Positions 54,340 to 62,456 of a DNA stretch of 64,000 nt are shown here, piece by piece; the stretch's first letter is position 1, and each line of letters opens with the position of its first letter. The position numbers and the translations under genes were made by a program. Source of the stretch: CAVRXT01 sp963725655 (GTDB lineage Bacteria > Acidobacteriota > Terriglobia > Acidiferrales > UBA7541); the NCBI GenBank assembly GCA_963725655.1, contig CAVRYY010000003.1, positions 310,001 to 374,000 of the forward strand, in the 5' to 3' direction. The notes beneath the pieces were generated by a model. That model saw only the letters and a list, made by a program, of their open reading frames with translations, searched no databases and was not told the DNA's origin.

Positions 54340-56028
54340 ATGGCGGAATGGGGACGCAAGGAGTACAGCAAAAAGTGGCCGAGCCGGACGCATGTATGGA
54401 CGTGGACGGCGATCTTCTTAACCGGCGTGTTCTTCTTCGGGGTGTTCTGTCTGGACTACTGGCACGGCTGGACAGCCGCCGAGCGGCTGTACCTGACGGA
54501 CTATCTCAAGAGCGGTGTGCGGGGCAAAACATCGCCGACCGCGACGGCAAAGTACACGCTGCTGGAGGGCGTCGTCGGCAAGAGCGAGCGGCTGCTGATC
54601 GACGACGAAATCGAGCCGGTGACGGGGACGGACGGACGGCGCGGCTACCGGCTGACGGACGAGGGAGTGAAGGACGGCATCGCGCGGTTGCAGTATGTGA
54701 CCGGCGTCTATAACGACCGCGCCCTGCACTCGGTGATGAGCCATGCGGTGTTCCAGCATGACGACATCTGGGGCTACATGGCGAGGCCGTTCTACTGGTC
54801 GCTGGCGTTCTTCGTGGTGCTGTTGTTCGTGGCGATCCCGAAGGACCGGGCGCGGCGGATGGTCTGGAAACATGGCCGTCGTCTGCGCGGGCCGGAGCTG
54901 GTGACGACGGCGGAGTTCAACGCGAAGATGGGCCGACCCGATGGCATCGCGTTCGTCAACGAAGAGCAGACGTGGTGGGACAAGATCGTGCATAAAAACC
55001 TTAGCCGCTGGGTTCGTGTTCCGCGTGACCGCGAGGCGATGCACTTCCTCATCGTGGGCGACAGCGGCACAGGCAAAAGCGCGACCATCCGGCAGCTTCT
55101 ATCGCAGATCGCCGACCGTGGCGAAGCGGCCATCGTGTACGACCCTGCGATGGAATACCTGCCGCAGTTCTATAACGAGCAGCGCGGCGACGTGGTGCTG
55201 AATCCGCTTGACGCGCGGTGTCCGTTCTGGAGTCCGGGCGATGAGGTTCCGCACGAAGCGGAGGCCCTAACCTTAGCCGCCAGCTTGTTCCCCGGCAAAG
55301 AAAGAGACACAGAATCAGGCCTCGACTACTTCGGAGCCAGATATTATGCCAGCACCATGGGACGGTGGATGTCGCCCGACTGGAGTGCGAAGGCTGACCC
55401 TCTGCCGTATGCAAAGCTAAATGATCCCCAAAGTCTCAACTTATATAGCTACGTGGGCAACAATCCGTTGAGTAATGTGGACAGGGACGGTCATGCACCA
55501 GATATTTTGGTGATCGAAGACGGTCCTACACAGGGAAATCCAATCGGCCATACTTCGATCGCCGTTACTGGGAATGGGGTTTACAGCTTCGGAACAAATA
55601 CTCCCTTAGGCTCTAGCACTACAGATTTTCTGAAAATGGAGTCTGGACGACGAGACCAGACGGTAACTGTGATTAAGACAACGCCCGAACAAGACCAAGC
55701 CACTGTTAGCGCCCTCATGAAGCAAGACGCAAAAGGAAGCATCAATGTGAATCCAGACAACTGTTCGTCTCGATCAAATGCGGCTTTGGATGCCGCGGGG
55801 GTTCCGAAGGCATCCGACCTCTCTAATCCAATCACACCGATCAGCAGCTTGCCGAGTAATATCCCCGGATCTGCTGGGGAACGTGCCCAAGCGGTCCCTG
55901 GGAGTCAGACTACTGTCATTCCCAAGAACTCGCCGTCTATTCCGGCAAGCCTTAACCAATTCAATCCGTCACCGGGACATACTCCAAAGCCCGAAAATAA
56001 GAAGCCCAACACGGGGCCTTCCTCATGA
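54340..56028 (+). CDS. chimera: N-terminal half of a conjugative coupling protein (TraD/VirD4) fused in frame to an RHS core and effector tip
   Basis: Residues 1-318 are a type IV coupling protein: transmembrane helices at about 22-40 and 152-166, and Walker A GDSGTGKS at 240-247 in FLIVGDSGTGKSATIRQLLS, then EAAIVYDPAMEYLPQFYNE. Walker B and the rest of the ATPase are absent. At residue 319 (base 55294) the sequence switches without a stop to an RHS core: GKERDTESGLDYFGARYYAS and NLYSYVGNNPLSNVDRDGH. A tip of 175 residues follows, with IGHTSIAVTGNGVYSFG (His404) and NPDNCSSRSNAAL (Cys475). This H-then-C order fits a permuted NlpC/P60- or LRAT-like fold (inference). It overlaps the next gene by ATGA. 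Confidence 0.82.
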   Translation: MAEWGRKEYSKKWPSRTHVWTWTAIFLTGVFFFGVFCLDYWHGWTAAERLYLTDYLKSGVRGKTSPTATAKYTLLEGVVGKSERLLIDDEIEPVTGTDGRRGYRLTDEGVKDGIARLQYVTGVYNDRALHSVMSHAVFQHDDIWGYMARPFYWSLAFFVVLLFVAIPKDRARRMVWKHGRRLRGPELVTTAEFNAKMGRPDGIAFVNEEQTWWDKIVHKNLSRWVRVPRDREAMHFLIVGDSGTGKSATIRQLLSQIADRGEAAIVYDPAMEYLPQFYNEQRGDVVLNPLDARCPFWSPGDEVPHEAEALTLAASLFPGKERDTESGLDYFGARYYASTMGRWMSPDWSAKADPLPYAKLNDPQSLNLYSYVGNNPLSNVDRDGHAPDILVIEDGPTQGNPIGHTSIAVTGNGVYSFGTNTPLGSSTTDFLKMESGRRDQTVTVIKTTPEQDQATVSALMKQDAKGSINVNPDNCSSRSNAALDAAGVPKASDLSNPITPISSLPSNIPGSAGERAQAVPGSQTTVIPKNSPSIPASLNQFNPSPGHTPKPENKKPNTGPSS

Positions 56029-56339
56029 GAAACATATTGCTTACGGTCTGCCTGATTCTCGTGGTGCTTGCAGGCTGGACGCTTCACCGTCAGCACGTGA
56101 TAGAGGCTGCATCTGAAAGGACGGCGTTGGGATCGCAGGAGGGTGCCGTTACAGCGCAGCTAGGCTCTCCATGGAGAGCGACAGCTTGTGGTGCAACGTT
56201 TGGTGGAACCTTCCGGAACGGCTGCGCGAGAGAATTATTATATGCATCTCCTTTCGCCCCTCTTATACCCAAGTATTGGGCGTTTCGGTTTGACCAGGAG
56301 GGTAGGCTGATCGACAAATATCGCTACGTTTCGCCCTAG
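56025..56339 (+). CDS. small membrane-anchored protein coupled to the chimeric RHS tip (candidate immunity protein)
   Basis: The product has 104 residues. The N-terminus MRNILLTVCLILVVLAGWTL is a signal anchor. The mature part AVTAQLGSPWRATACGATFG and WAFRFDQEGRLIDKYRYVSP resembles the small SmpA/OmlA-like fold. Its ATG overlaps the RHS stop as ATGA, exactly as in the cassette 3 kb upstream. An immunity role in the periplasm is inferred from position and topology. Confidence 0.65.
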   Translation: MRNILLTVCLILVVLAGWTLHRQHVIEAASERTALGSQEGAVTAQLGSPWRATACGATFGGTFRNGCARELLYASPFAPLIPKYWAFRFDQEGRLIDKYRYVSP

Positions 56340-56656
56340 GGGCACCTCACATTCATTGCGCAAAGCGAAGTTAATATTCCGGCAATCTCATTTTTTGTGT
56401 CGTAGCCCCGAGCGCACAGCATGAACATGGAGATCGCACAAAGACTGCCTACGAATAAATTCCGCATTCCTGTGTAGTAGTAGCCGCTGATGGAACTTTC
56501 GACGGCGTGATTCGCTACGAGCCAATACGGGATTTCCAGCACAAACGGAAGGGTGATCGCGACGGCCCCAACGGCTTTCCTGAGCGCGAAATATGAGAGA
56601 ACGATAGGGTCTTGCGGTCGTGGTGTAAAAAGGCAAGGTCGAACGTGTGGGCGCAA
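56336..56656 (-). pseudogene. fragment of a multi-helix membrane protein
   Basis: DPIVLSYFALRKAVGAVAIT, LPFVLEIPYWLVANHAVESS and ISGYYYTGMRNLFVGSLCAI form the first half of a small integral membrane protein family in which YYYTGMRN is conserved. After NEIAGILTSLCA the sequence ends as MNVRCP and stops, while relatives continue with further helices. The 3' part is therefore probably lost. Its stop overlaps the end of the small RHS-coupled gene. The 250 bp to its right (56657-56905) hold nothing recognisable. Confidence 0.5.
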
Positions 56657-56945
56657 TCGTCGTGGCTGCCAAGCTTGGATCTAGAGAGATCCCTTGAAGG
56701 AGGAAGCGGTCACGGAGGGCCAAGTGGACTGGCAGGCCGCCCGGGCAATCCTGGCTCAGGAGGAGAAAAACGCGAACCCGGCAAGATCGTAGTCCAATAG
56801 CACCAGACCACACGCTGTCTGCGGCCGCCGGTTCACGCAAAGCCGAGACGGCGCGTTCGTATCGTCCAGACTATCAAGCCCTGATTTAAAGAGTGGACGC
56901 ACTCTTGACCGGCCCGATTTGTTAGTCCAGAAGAAGTGAGAGTTT

Positions 56946-57254
56946 TTATATCACAGCCATGGGCTGTGAAGATGGATTTACTCCCCAGGGGCTACAGGCC
57001 GCCGGGGCAGGCGGCTTGTAGCCGAGTGCCGAGTGCGGGCGCTTCGTGTTGTATTCCACCCGCCATTTCTCGATCATTATCTGTGCCTCCTTCAACGAGT
57101 AGAAAATTTCTCCGTTCAAGCACTCATCCCGCAGTTTTCCGTTGAAGCTCTCACAGTAGCCGTTCTCCCAAGGGCTTCCTGGCTCGATGTACAGCGTCCC
57201 GGTGCCCACTTTGGCCAGCCATTCCCTCAGCTCTTTCGCCACGAACTCCGGACC
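56946..57254 (-). pseudogene. IS3 OrfB transposase, C-terminal half
   Basis: GPEFVAKELREWLAKVGTGT and GSPWENGYCESFNGKLRDEC carry the end of the DDE domain, including the last catalytic Glu. EYNTKRPHSALGYKPPAP is the usual finish. The reading frame continues the half at 58913-59443 (...NIRSDN then GPEFVA). Together they restore an uninterrupted OrfB if the IS110 insert is removed. Confidence 0.85.
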
Positions 57255-57299
57255 ATAGCACCTCGGGAACGAGGCCGTTTTTGCTAACGGGTGGGGTCG

Positions 57300-57344
57300 A
57301 CCAGCATGGCTGAAGGGAGCGAAGCGACCGGAAGTCATGCTGGT
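57300..57344 (+). ncRNA. candidate bridge/seek-RNA stem-loop in the IS110 left end
   Basis: ACCAGCATG at 57300-57308 pairs perfectly with CATGCTGGT at 57336-57344 around a 27-nt loop containing GGGAGCGAAGCGACC. IS110 elements make a structured non-coding RNA from a terminal region to choose target and donor DNA. This is the strongest hairpin in the left end. The RNA boundaries and guide loops are not resolved. Confidence 0.4.
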
Positions 57345-57416
57345 GGGTCATGGTCAGTCGAACGGTCTCCTGTACTGTGAGTGTGTTCAGCATTCACCAA
57401 AGGAGACGGACCGACC

Positions 57417-58706
57417 ATGACCAACCCGCAGAGTACGCTGGAAGCAGTTGTCTGGGTAGCCATCGATGTGGCGAAGGACCGCCATGAAGCCCTGATCGAA
57501 GCCCCAGGATGGAAAAACCGAAAGAAATTTCGCGTGCAGAACACCGCCCAGGAGTTTCGCGCATTCGCCGATTTCCTCCATAGCCTGGGCTCGTCAACTC
57601 GAATTGGGTTCGAGCCAACTGGCAACTACCATCGAGCGCTTACCTACTTCCTGCATTCGGAAGGGTTTCAGTTGGAGCTCATCTCCTCTCTGGCCGTAGC
57701 ACGCACCCGAGAAGCGATGCACAACTCGTGGGATAAGAACGATCCAAAGGATGCCCAGGTCATTTTGCATTTATTAAAATCCCGACTGACCCAGCACTAC
57801 CATGACCCGACGGTGCACGACCTGAACGATCTTCAGGAACTCTCCAAAACGCATCACCACGTCTCTTTGGAAAAAACGCGAACGCAACACCGACTGCTGA
57901 CCCACTACCTGCCGCTCTACTTCCCGGAGATCGCCCGCTACCACTCTTCTTCTCGCTCGGAATGGTTGTGGAACTTGCTCATCGAGTTCCCCACACCTGG
58001 GAGCATAACCCGTGTATCGAGAGACCAGTTCGTTCGCAAAGCTTGGAACCTGGTTGGCCGCAAGGTCGCTAAAGAGCGCATTTTGACTGATATTTACCTG
58101 ACCGCGCAGTCTTCGGTGGGCCTTCCTGCCGAAGAAAACTCGGAGACCGTCGCCATGCTTCGTTTCGTGCTACGCCAACTCCTCACTCTGTGCCAGTTGC
58201 GGGCCACCATCGAAGAACGAGCCGACGACCTCCTTTCCTGCAACGAGGATTATCAGCGACTGCGGCGCATTCCAGGAATTGGACCGATCTCGGCTTTGAC
58301 GATCCTCGCCGAAGCCGGAGACCTGCGACGGTTTACTCATCACCGGCAGTTTCTGAAGTTCTGTGGATTCGATCTTGCCACCGAACAGTCCGGGCAGTTC
58401 CGTGGCCTCTCCCGACTTTCGAAACGTGGCAACGCGCGGCTCCGGGCTGTCTTTTGGATGGCCGCCAGCGTTGCTGTACGCATGCGCGAAAACAGTTTCC
58501 GGGCCAAGTTCGATCGCTATATGCGGCGTGATCCGGGCAGTGTGGACCGTAGGCGCAAGGCTTACGTCGCTGTCGCTGCCAAGATCGCCCGGGTGACCTA
58601 TGCGCTCATCCGGTCCGGAACCGATTACCGCTGCTTCCACGAAGTGGCGGTGCCAAGTGGAGGAACCCGTTCTGCACGGGCCGTTGAGGCGATTCCGACC
58701 TCGTAG
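57417..58706 (+). CDS. IS110-family transposase (DEDD recombinase)
   Basis: The product has 429 residues from ATG 57417, with AAAGGAGA upstream. The N-terminal RuvC-like DEDD domain shows the first Asp in VVWVAIDVAKDRHEALIEAP, Glu in RIGFEPTGNYHRAL and the NDPKDAQVI motif. A coiled middle part follows. The C-terminal Tnp20 domain has RRIPGIGPISALTILAEAGD, FCGFDLATEQSGQFRG and LSKRGNARLRAVFWMAA, including the serine that completes the active site in this family. The frame is intact, so the element could still be active. Confidence 0.95.
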   Translation: MTNPQSTLEAVVWVAIDVAKDRHEALIEAPGWKNRKKFRVQNTAQEFRAFADFLHSLGSSTRIGFEPTGNYHRALTYFLHSEGFQLELISSLAVARTREAMHNSWDKNDPKDAQVILHLLKSRLTQHYHDPTVHDLNDLQELSKTHHHVSLEKTRTQHRLLTHYLPLYFPEIARYHSSSRSEWLWNLLIEFPTPGSITRVSRDQFVRKAWNLVGRKVAKERILTDIYLTAQSSVGLPAEENSETVAMLRFVLRQLLTLCQLRATIEERADDLLSCNEDYQRLRRIPGIGPISALTILAEAGDLRRFTHHRQFLKFCGFDLATEQSGQFRGLSRLSKRGNARLRAVFWMAASVAVRMRENSFRAKFDRYMRRDPGSVDRRRKAYVAVAAKIARVTYALIRSGTDYRCFHEVAVPSGGTRSARAVEAIPTS

Positions 58707-58912
58707 ATAATGTGCGGGTCTTCCACTTGGAAAGGACTTCGTTTTAAGTACAGAGAAGGCCGCAGAGATTCAGCGGACCTTGTGTCGCTATGGTGGAGTG
58801 CCATTTCCTGTTGTCTGTGGAAGCCACTTGGATTTAGACTTCAACCGCGCCTGAAATCAGACGCACAGGAGATCTTCGTCCTGACCTCTTCTTAGCACTC
58901 CGCAGTTAGTAC

Positions 58913-59443
58913 GTTGTCCGAACGAATGTTTTCTGGTATTCCTCGGTATAACATCACATCCGCAAGTGCTTCGATCACTTCATACCTCCCCAGCCTTCTG
59001 GCCACGCGGATCGCCAGACACTCCCGGGTGTATTCATCGATCAGCGTCAGCATCCGCAGCATTCTGCCGTTGTGCGTCATCGCGCTCACGAAGTCGTAAC
59101 TCCACACATGGTTCGCCCGCGCTGGTCGCAGCCGCACGCACGACCCATCGTTCAGCCACAATCTTCGGCGGGGCCGCTGTTTCTGCGGTACTTTCAGCCC
59201 CTCACGACGCCAGATGCGCTGCACTCGATCCTTGCCTACCTGCCAGCCAGCACGTTGCAACAGCGCTGTAATTCGTCGGTAACCGTAGCGCCCGTATGCA
59301 CTGGCCAGTGCAACGATCGCTTCGGTCAGCGCATCTTCGTCGATCCTCGGGATCGCGGCGTAGCGTTGTGTCCTTCGCCACTGCCCTAGCAGCCGGCAGG
59401 CATGGCGCTCGCTCACTGCGTACTTCTCGCGCGCCTGCTCCAC
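58913..59443 (-). pseudogene. IS3 OrfB transposase, N-terminal half
   Basis: KYAVSERHACRLLGQWRRTQ opens the HTH_21 region. RVQRIWRREGLKVPQKQRPR leads to the rve catalytic core with Asp in HVWSYDFVSAMTHNGRMLRM and the second Asp in NIRSDN, where the IS110 element interrupts. OrfB is normally made by -1 frameshifting from OrfA, whose stop lies about 25 bp upstream. Only the joined product with the half at 56946-57254 would be a full DDE enzyme. Confidence 0.85.
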
Positions 59444-59466
59444 CGCACAACGCCGCCGCTCAGGGC

Positions 59467-59745
59467 TCAGAAGTTTCCCGAGGCCACGTCCTTCAGGATC
59501 TGCTTCTCCAAAGACAGCTCCGCGACTAAACGCTTCAGCTTCGCGTTCTCTCGCTCTAGCTCCTTCATCCGTTTCGCTTGATCTAGCTTCAGGCCGCCGA
59601 ACTCTTTTCTCCAGCGGTAGTACGTCTGAACCGTGATCTCTGTATCTTTGCAGGCTTGTGGGGTGCTCTTCCCGTTCGCTATTTCTACTTCAATCTGCCG
59701 CAGCAACGCCACGATCTGCTCCGGCCTGTGTTTCTTCATTGCCAT
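59467..59745 (-). CDS. IS3-family transposase OrfA
   Basis: The product has 92 residues from ATG 59745, with AAAGGAG upstream. KHRPEQIVALLRQIEVEIAN and TPQACKDTEITVQTYYRWRK form the HTH that binds the inverted repeats. The leucine-zipper helix MKELERENAKLKRLVAELSL follows. It is intact, but its OrfB partner is disrupted. Confidence 0.9.
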   Translation of the reverse strand: MAMKKHRPEQIVALLRQIEVEIANGKSTPQACKDTEITVQTYYRWRKEFGGLKLDQAKRMKELERENAKLKRLVAELSLEKQILKDVASGNF

Positions 59746-59998
59746 GTCCAGCTCTCCTTTAGAGTGATTTTCTCTCACTCCCGCTGGACTAAATCAAGCC
59801 GGTCAGGTCAATTGGGGTAAGGCCATAGCGCCCGCGCGGACACGCGCAGCGACGGAAATGAAGCAGAATATCGGCTACCCAACGGGCGTCAGACGAACTC
59901 CTTCTGCTTTACGTGCGCGATCGCGAACTTGGTCGCGCCTGGCGGCCCACGCTACATGGACAGGGCCACGTTACGAGTCAGCAGCAATTCGAGCCATC

Positions 59999-60598
59999 TC
60001 AATTTAGCCGCAGCAGTTGGGCTAAAGTCTCGTCAGCGTTCTTCTTGACGGAAAGATCAGTAGTTTTACCCTGCATTTCCAGCACGTAGCGGATAGCGGT
60101 GTTAACAGTGGTCCACGTCGTGATGGGGGATTCCTCGATTTGCCACGCTGCGGGGCCCGTCATTTCCCTTATAACCGTTTTCCCGTCAGACCCAAACACT
60201 GGTGCGTGCGTGGGCTCCAACGTGAGGTGGTACACGATCCCTGTTTTTATCTCGTCGGTCTTTTGTGGCGGAATGTAATGTAGAACGCCATCTATCGTTC
60301 CCTCGTCTTCGAAGCCCATTATAACCAGCGCCGAATTATTCTTTATGGATTCACTATCCAATCCCCAATTGTTTGACACCACTCTAATTGTGCTGTTGTC
60401 AGGTGACGTTGTGGGTTTGGCGAAAAAACCCGCCGCACCTTGCCAGCCATCTTTAGTCAGCAGATTGCCGGCAGTCGCCATTCTCCATAGTTGATCGACA
60501 ATCTGCGCGGGTGGTTTAGCAGTCGTTGGCGATGAAGACTGCGGCAGTGAGAAAGCGCTGAGGACTAGCACAAGATTCCATGATGTCCATCGCTCCAT
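59999..60598 (-). CDS. exported protein of unknown function
   Basis: The product has 199 residues from ATG 60598, with an excellent AAGGAGGTGA ribosome site. The signal peptide is MERWTSWNLVLVLSAFSLPQ. The mature domain (PPAQIVDQLWRMATAGNLLT, then YHLTLEPTHAPVFGSDGKTV and WTTVNTAIRYVLEMQGKTTD) is not recognised. The last 60 residues look like a small binding domain. It starts 22 bp after the stop of the caspase-like gene, so the two are probably co-expressed and may act together. Confidence 0.7.
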   Translation of the reverse strand: MERWTSWNLVLVLSAFSLPQSSSPTTAKPPAQIVDQLWRMATAGNLLTKDGWQGAAGFFAKPTTSPDNSTIRVVSNNWGLDSESIKNNSALVIMGFEDEGTIDGVLHYIPPQKTDEIKTGIVYHLTLEPTHAPVFGSDGKTVIREMTGPAAWQIEESPITTWTTVNTAIRYVLEMQGKTTDLSVKKNADETLAQLLRLN

Positions 60599-60620
60599 TG
60601 TCACCTCCTTGGCTCGAGCA

Positions 60621-62411
60621 TCATTGTGAAACAAAAGGCTGGGTAAGGGGCTTATTACCAGGTGGTCCGACTGGAATCAGATAAAGGGGAAGACTCGCAG
60701 GCAGAGGATCAGGTTCGCCTAAGTAGTTGCGGCTGGTCGCGGTCTGAGCGCTATTCAAGCTGAAGTACATCCCCACGGTATAAGCATATACTCCTCTTTG
60801 GGTTTGGTTTGAGATTAGCTGAGCAATCGACGTAGGATAGTTCGCGTAGTAGTCTCGGACTACCACGCCTGCTCTGCAACCGTTGATCAATATGGAGGCA
60901 CTCGTCCCAATGATATTTGATCCGTTGTAGCCTGTCTGCACCGCCGACAATTGCGTCACATTTTGGAAGGTGATGTTGCTATCTCCCCCTATAGCCTGAC
61001 CAGGCGCCAACAGGGTTATCCGGCCCAGCACGTTATTGTTCTCGTCGAAAGCGTTGTAAGGGCCACTGTGACCAAAGTAGATTACTCCCCCTCCGATGAA
61101 TCCGTTAGCAGTCATTGCACTAGCAACATTCTCGACCGATGACACTCTACATGCCACCACATTGTTTCCCTGCGTCTGCAGCTCATTGGCCTCAGTTTGA
61201 GCCGCGATGGCGAAGTTGAAGCCGACATTGTGGGTAGTTCCGGGATCGCCAACTAGTAGAAGATAAGTCGGGCCACTTGCGGGAATCGTGAGACAACTCG
61301 GTAGCTGCGAACCTGCAGGCAGCGTGCAAATCGGGCAGTTTGCAACTGCCGCGGGCTGGAACACTGTCTCGGATCCCATTCCGTTTGCCGATCCCCCGCC
61401 GAGAGCACCTACGTTTGCGATCGAATCGGCCTGACCGCTGCCCGGCGTCTGCACCATGCATTCGCACAGTGCATCAGCAGCTGCATCGTTGGAGGGGCTG
61501 CCTGCTGGTGTGGCCCAGAAGGTCGCCTGATCTGGTTCGACCGGAATCTCGACTTGGGAAACTCCTTGGGACGATTGATTGTACCAATTGCCAGCCCATG
61601 AATATTCGGGGACGCCCCCAAGGGTTCCACTTTCTTGGGACGAGATCCCGTTGGGGTCAAGCTGAACTACGCCAGCCTGCGAATCGTTGATTACGATGCC
61701 GCCGGCTGAAGAGGCGACGGCTATGATCGATAGAGTGCTCTGCGTTGTTACTTGGTAGTCCCAGTTAACCGAACCAGAACTTAGGCTGAAGGATACAATC
61801 TTTGGACCTTCGCCATTCGTGATGTCGCCGGTACTCGTGCCATCTGTAGCGAACGCGACGCCATTTTCACCCAGAACCAGCGAGGGCTTTAGCGGCAGGC
61901 CGTCTGGTCCGAGCACGAAATTCTGTGGGGTAAAGGGCAGGCTGTAAGCGGCGGTTATCGCCCCAGACACCACATATGCCGCCTGATACGGATTGCTGGG
62001 AATTGGTGCACTCGATGGACTGATGGCCCAAGTGGCCAAGACTCCCCCTTGACCATCGGGGATGATCCGGCCAGGAAACAAGTTTTCGTCAACCGTGGTC
62101 GCACTTAGTTGCGTGGTAGTCTGAGTCCCATCCACCGCGATTTGCAGGAGAGTAAGGACCGCCGATGTGATCTGCGGAGGATAAGCGATTTGTACGACTT
62201 CGTACTCGACGTAGATGGAATCATCCGAATCGACGATGGGTGGCCCAATGCAACATTCGGCTAGTTCGATCCGAGAACACCTCCAACTCAAGTCGACGTG
62301 CTCCGGATCCGAGCACTTGGGTTGACAACTTTCCAACCGAGGGTCCATTGGGGGATGGGCTCGCCTCAGCATTGATCTCCAAAGAATAGATAATATGAAT
62401 CCAGATTGCAC
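60621..62411 (-). CDS. beta-propeller protein with C-terminal caspase-like (clan CD) domain
   Basis: The product has 596 residues. Residues 55-260 look like PQQ/WD-type propeller blades (IGPPIVDSDDSIYVEYEVVQ, RIIPDGQGGVLATWA, SLVLGENGVAFATDG). Residues 380-560 resemble a caspase/CHAT fold: TYLLLVGDPGTTHNVGFNFA, then hydrophobic strand GGGVIYFGHSG with His448, and strand ASILINGCRAGVVVRD with Cys512. That His-Cys spacing and the two preceding beta strands are the clan CD dyad. A Cys-rich stretch (CECMV...CPICTLP...SCL) separates the parts. There is no clear signal peptide at this start, and a slightly different frame upstream looks coding too, so the N-terminus may be damaged. Confidence 0.68.
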   Translation of the reverse strand: MQSGFILSILWRSMLRRAHPPMDPRLESCQPKCSDPEHVDLSWRCSRIELAECCIGPPIVDSDDSIYVEYEVVQIAYPPQITSAVLTLLQIAVDGTQTTTQLSATTVDENLFPGRIIPDGQGGVLATWAISPSSAPIPSNPYQAAYVVSGAITAAYSLPFTPQNFVLGPDGLPLKPSLVLGENGVAFATDGTSTGDITNGEGPKIVSFSLSSGSVNWDYQVTTQSTLSIIAVASSAGGIVINDSQAGVVQLDPNGISSQESGTLGGVPEYSWAGNWYNQSSQGVSQVEIPVEPDQATFWATPAGSPSNDAAADALCECMVQTPGSGQADSIANVGALGGGSANGMGSETVFQPAAVANCPICTLPAGSQLPSCLTIPASGPTYLLLVGDPGTTHNVGFNFAIAAQTEANELQTQGNNVVACRVSSVENVASAMTANGFIGGGVIYFGHSGPYNAFDENNNVLGRITLLAPGQAIGGDSNITFQNVTQLSAVQTGYNGSNIIGTSASILINGCRAGVVVRDYYANYPTSIAQLISNQTQRGVYAYTVGMYFSLNSAQTATSRNYLGEPDPLPASLPLYLIPVGPPGNKPLTQPFVSQ

Positions 62412-62456
62412 TGGGGAAAATGTGTGCGCTAAGCGCGAGTGAGCAGCACCCGCCGA

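Larger units (their letters stand above)
57255..58912 (+). mobile_element. IS110-family insertion sequence (1658 bp)
   Basis: The borders are defined by the interrupted OrfB codons: left flank ...CTCCGGACC, right flank GTTGTCCGAACG. The restored target GGACCGTTGTCC lies in a small dyad (CGGAC/GTCCG). The element starts ATAGCACC and ends AGTTAGTAC, with no inverted repeats and no target duplication, as normal for IS110. It has a 162-bp left and a 206-bp right non-coding end. The exact borders may shift by a few bases. Confidence 0.85.
56906..59805 (-). mobile_element. IS3-family element (about 1.24 kb) split by an IS110-family insertion
   Basis: Imperfect terminal inverted repeats are visible: TGACCGGCCCGATTTGTTAG at 56906 and the complement of ATCAAGCCGGTCA ending at 59805, both continuing into TCCAG...GTGAGAG. 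The element carries OrfA and OrfB on the minus strand. Subtracting the 1658-bp insert leaves 1242 bp, a normal IS3 length. No 3-4 bp target duplication is evident. The transposase is broken, so the element cannot move by itself. Confidence 0.8.

Noticed and set aside
56657..56905. Gene between the membrane-protein fragment and the IS3 element
   Set aside because: Only short overlapping frames are present and none has a family motif.
59806..59998. Gene or RNA between the IS3 right end and the exported protein
   Set aside because: No open frame or stable hairpin stands out in these 193 bp.
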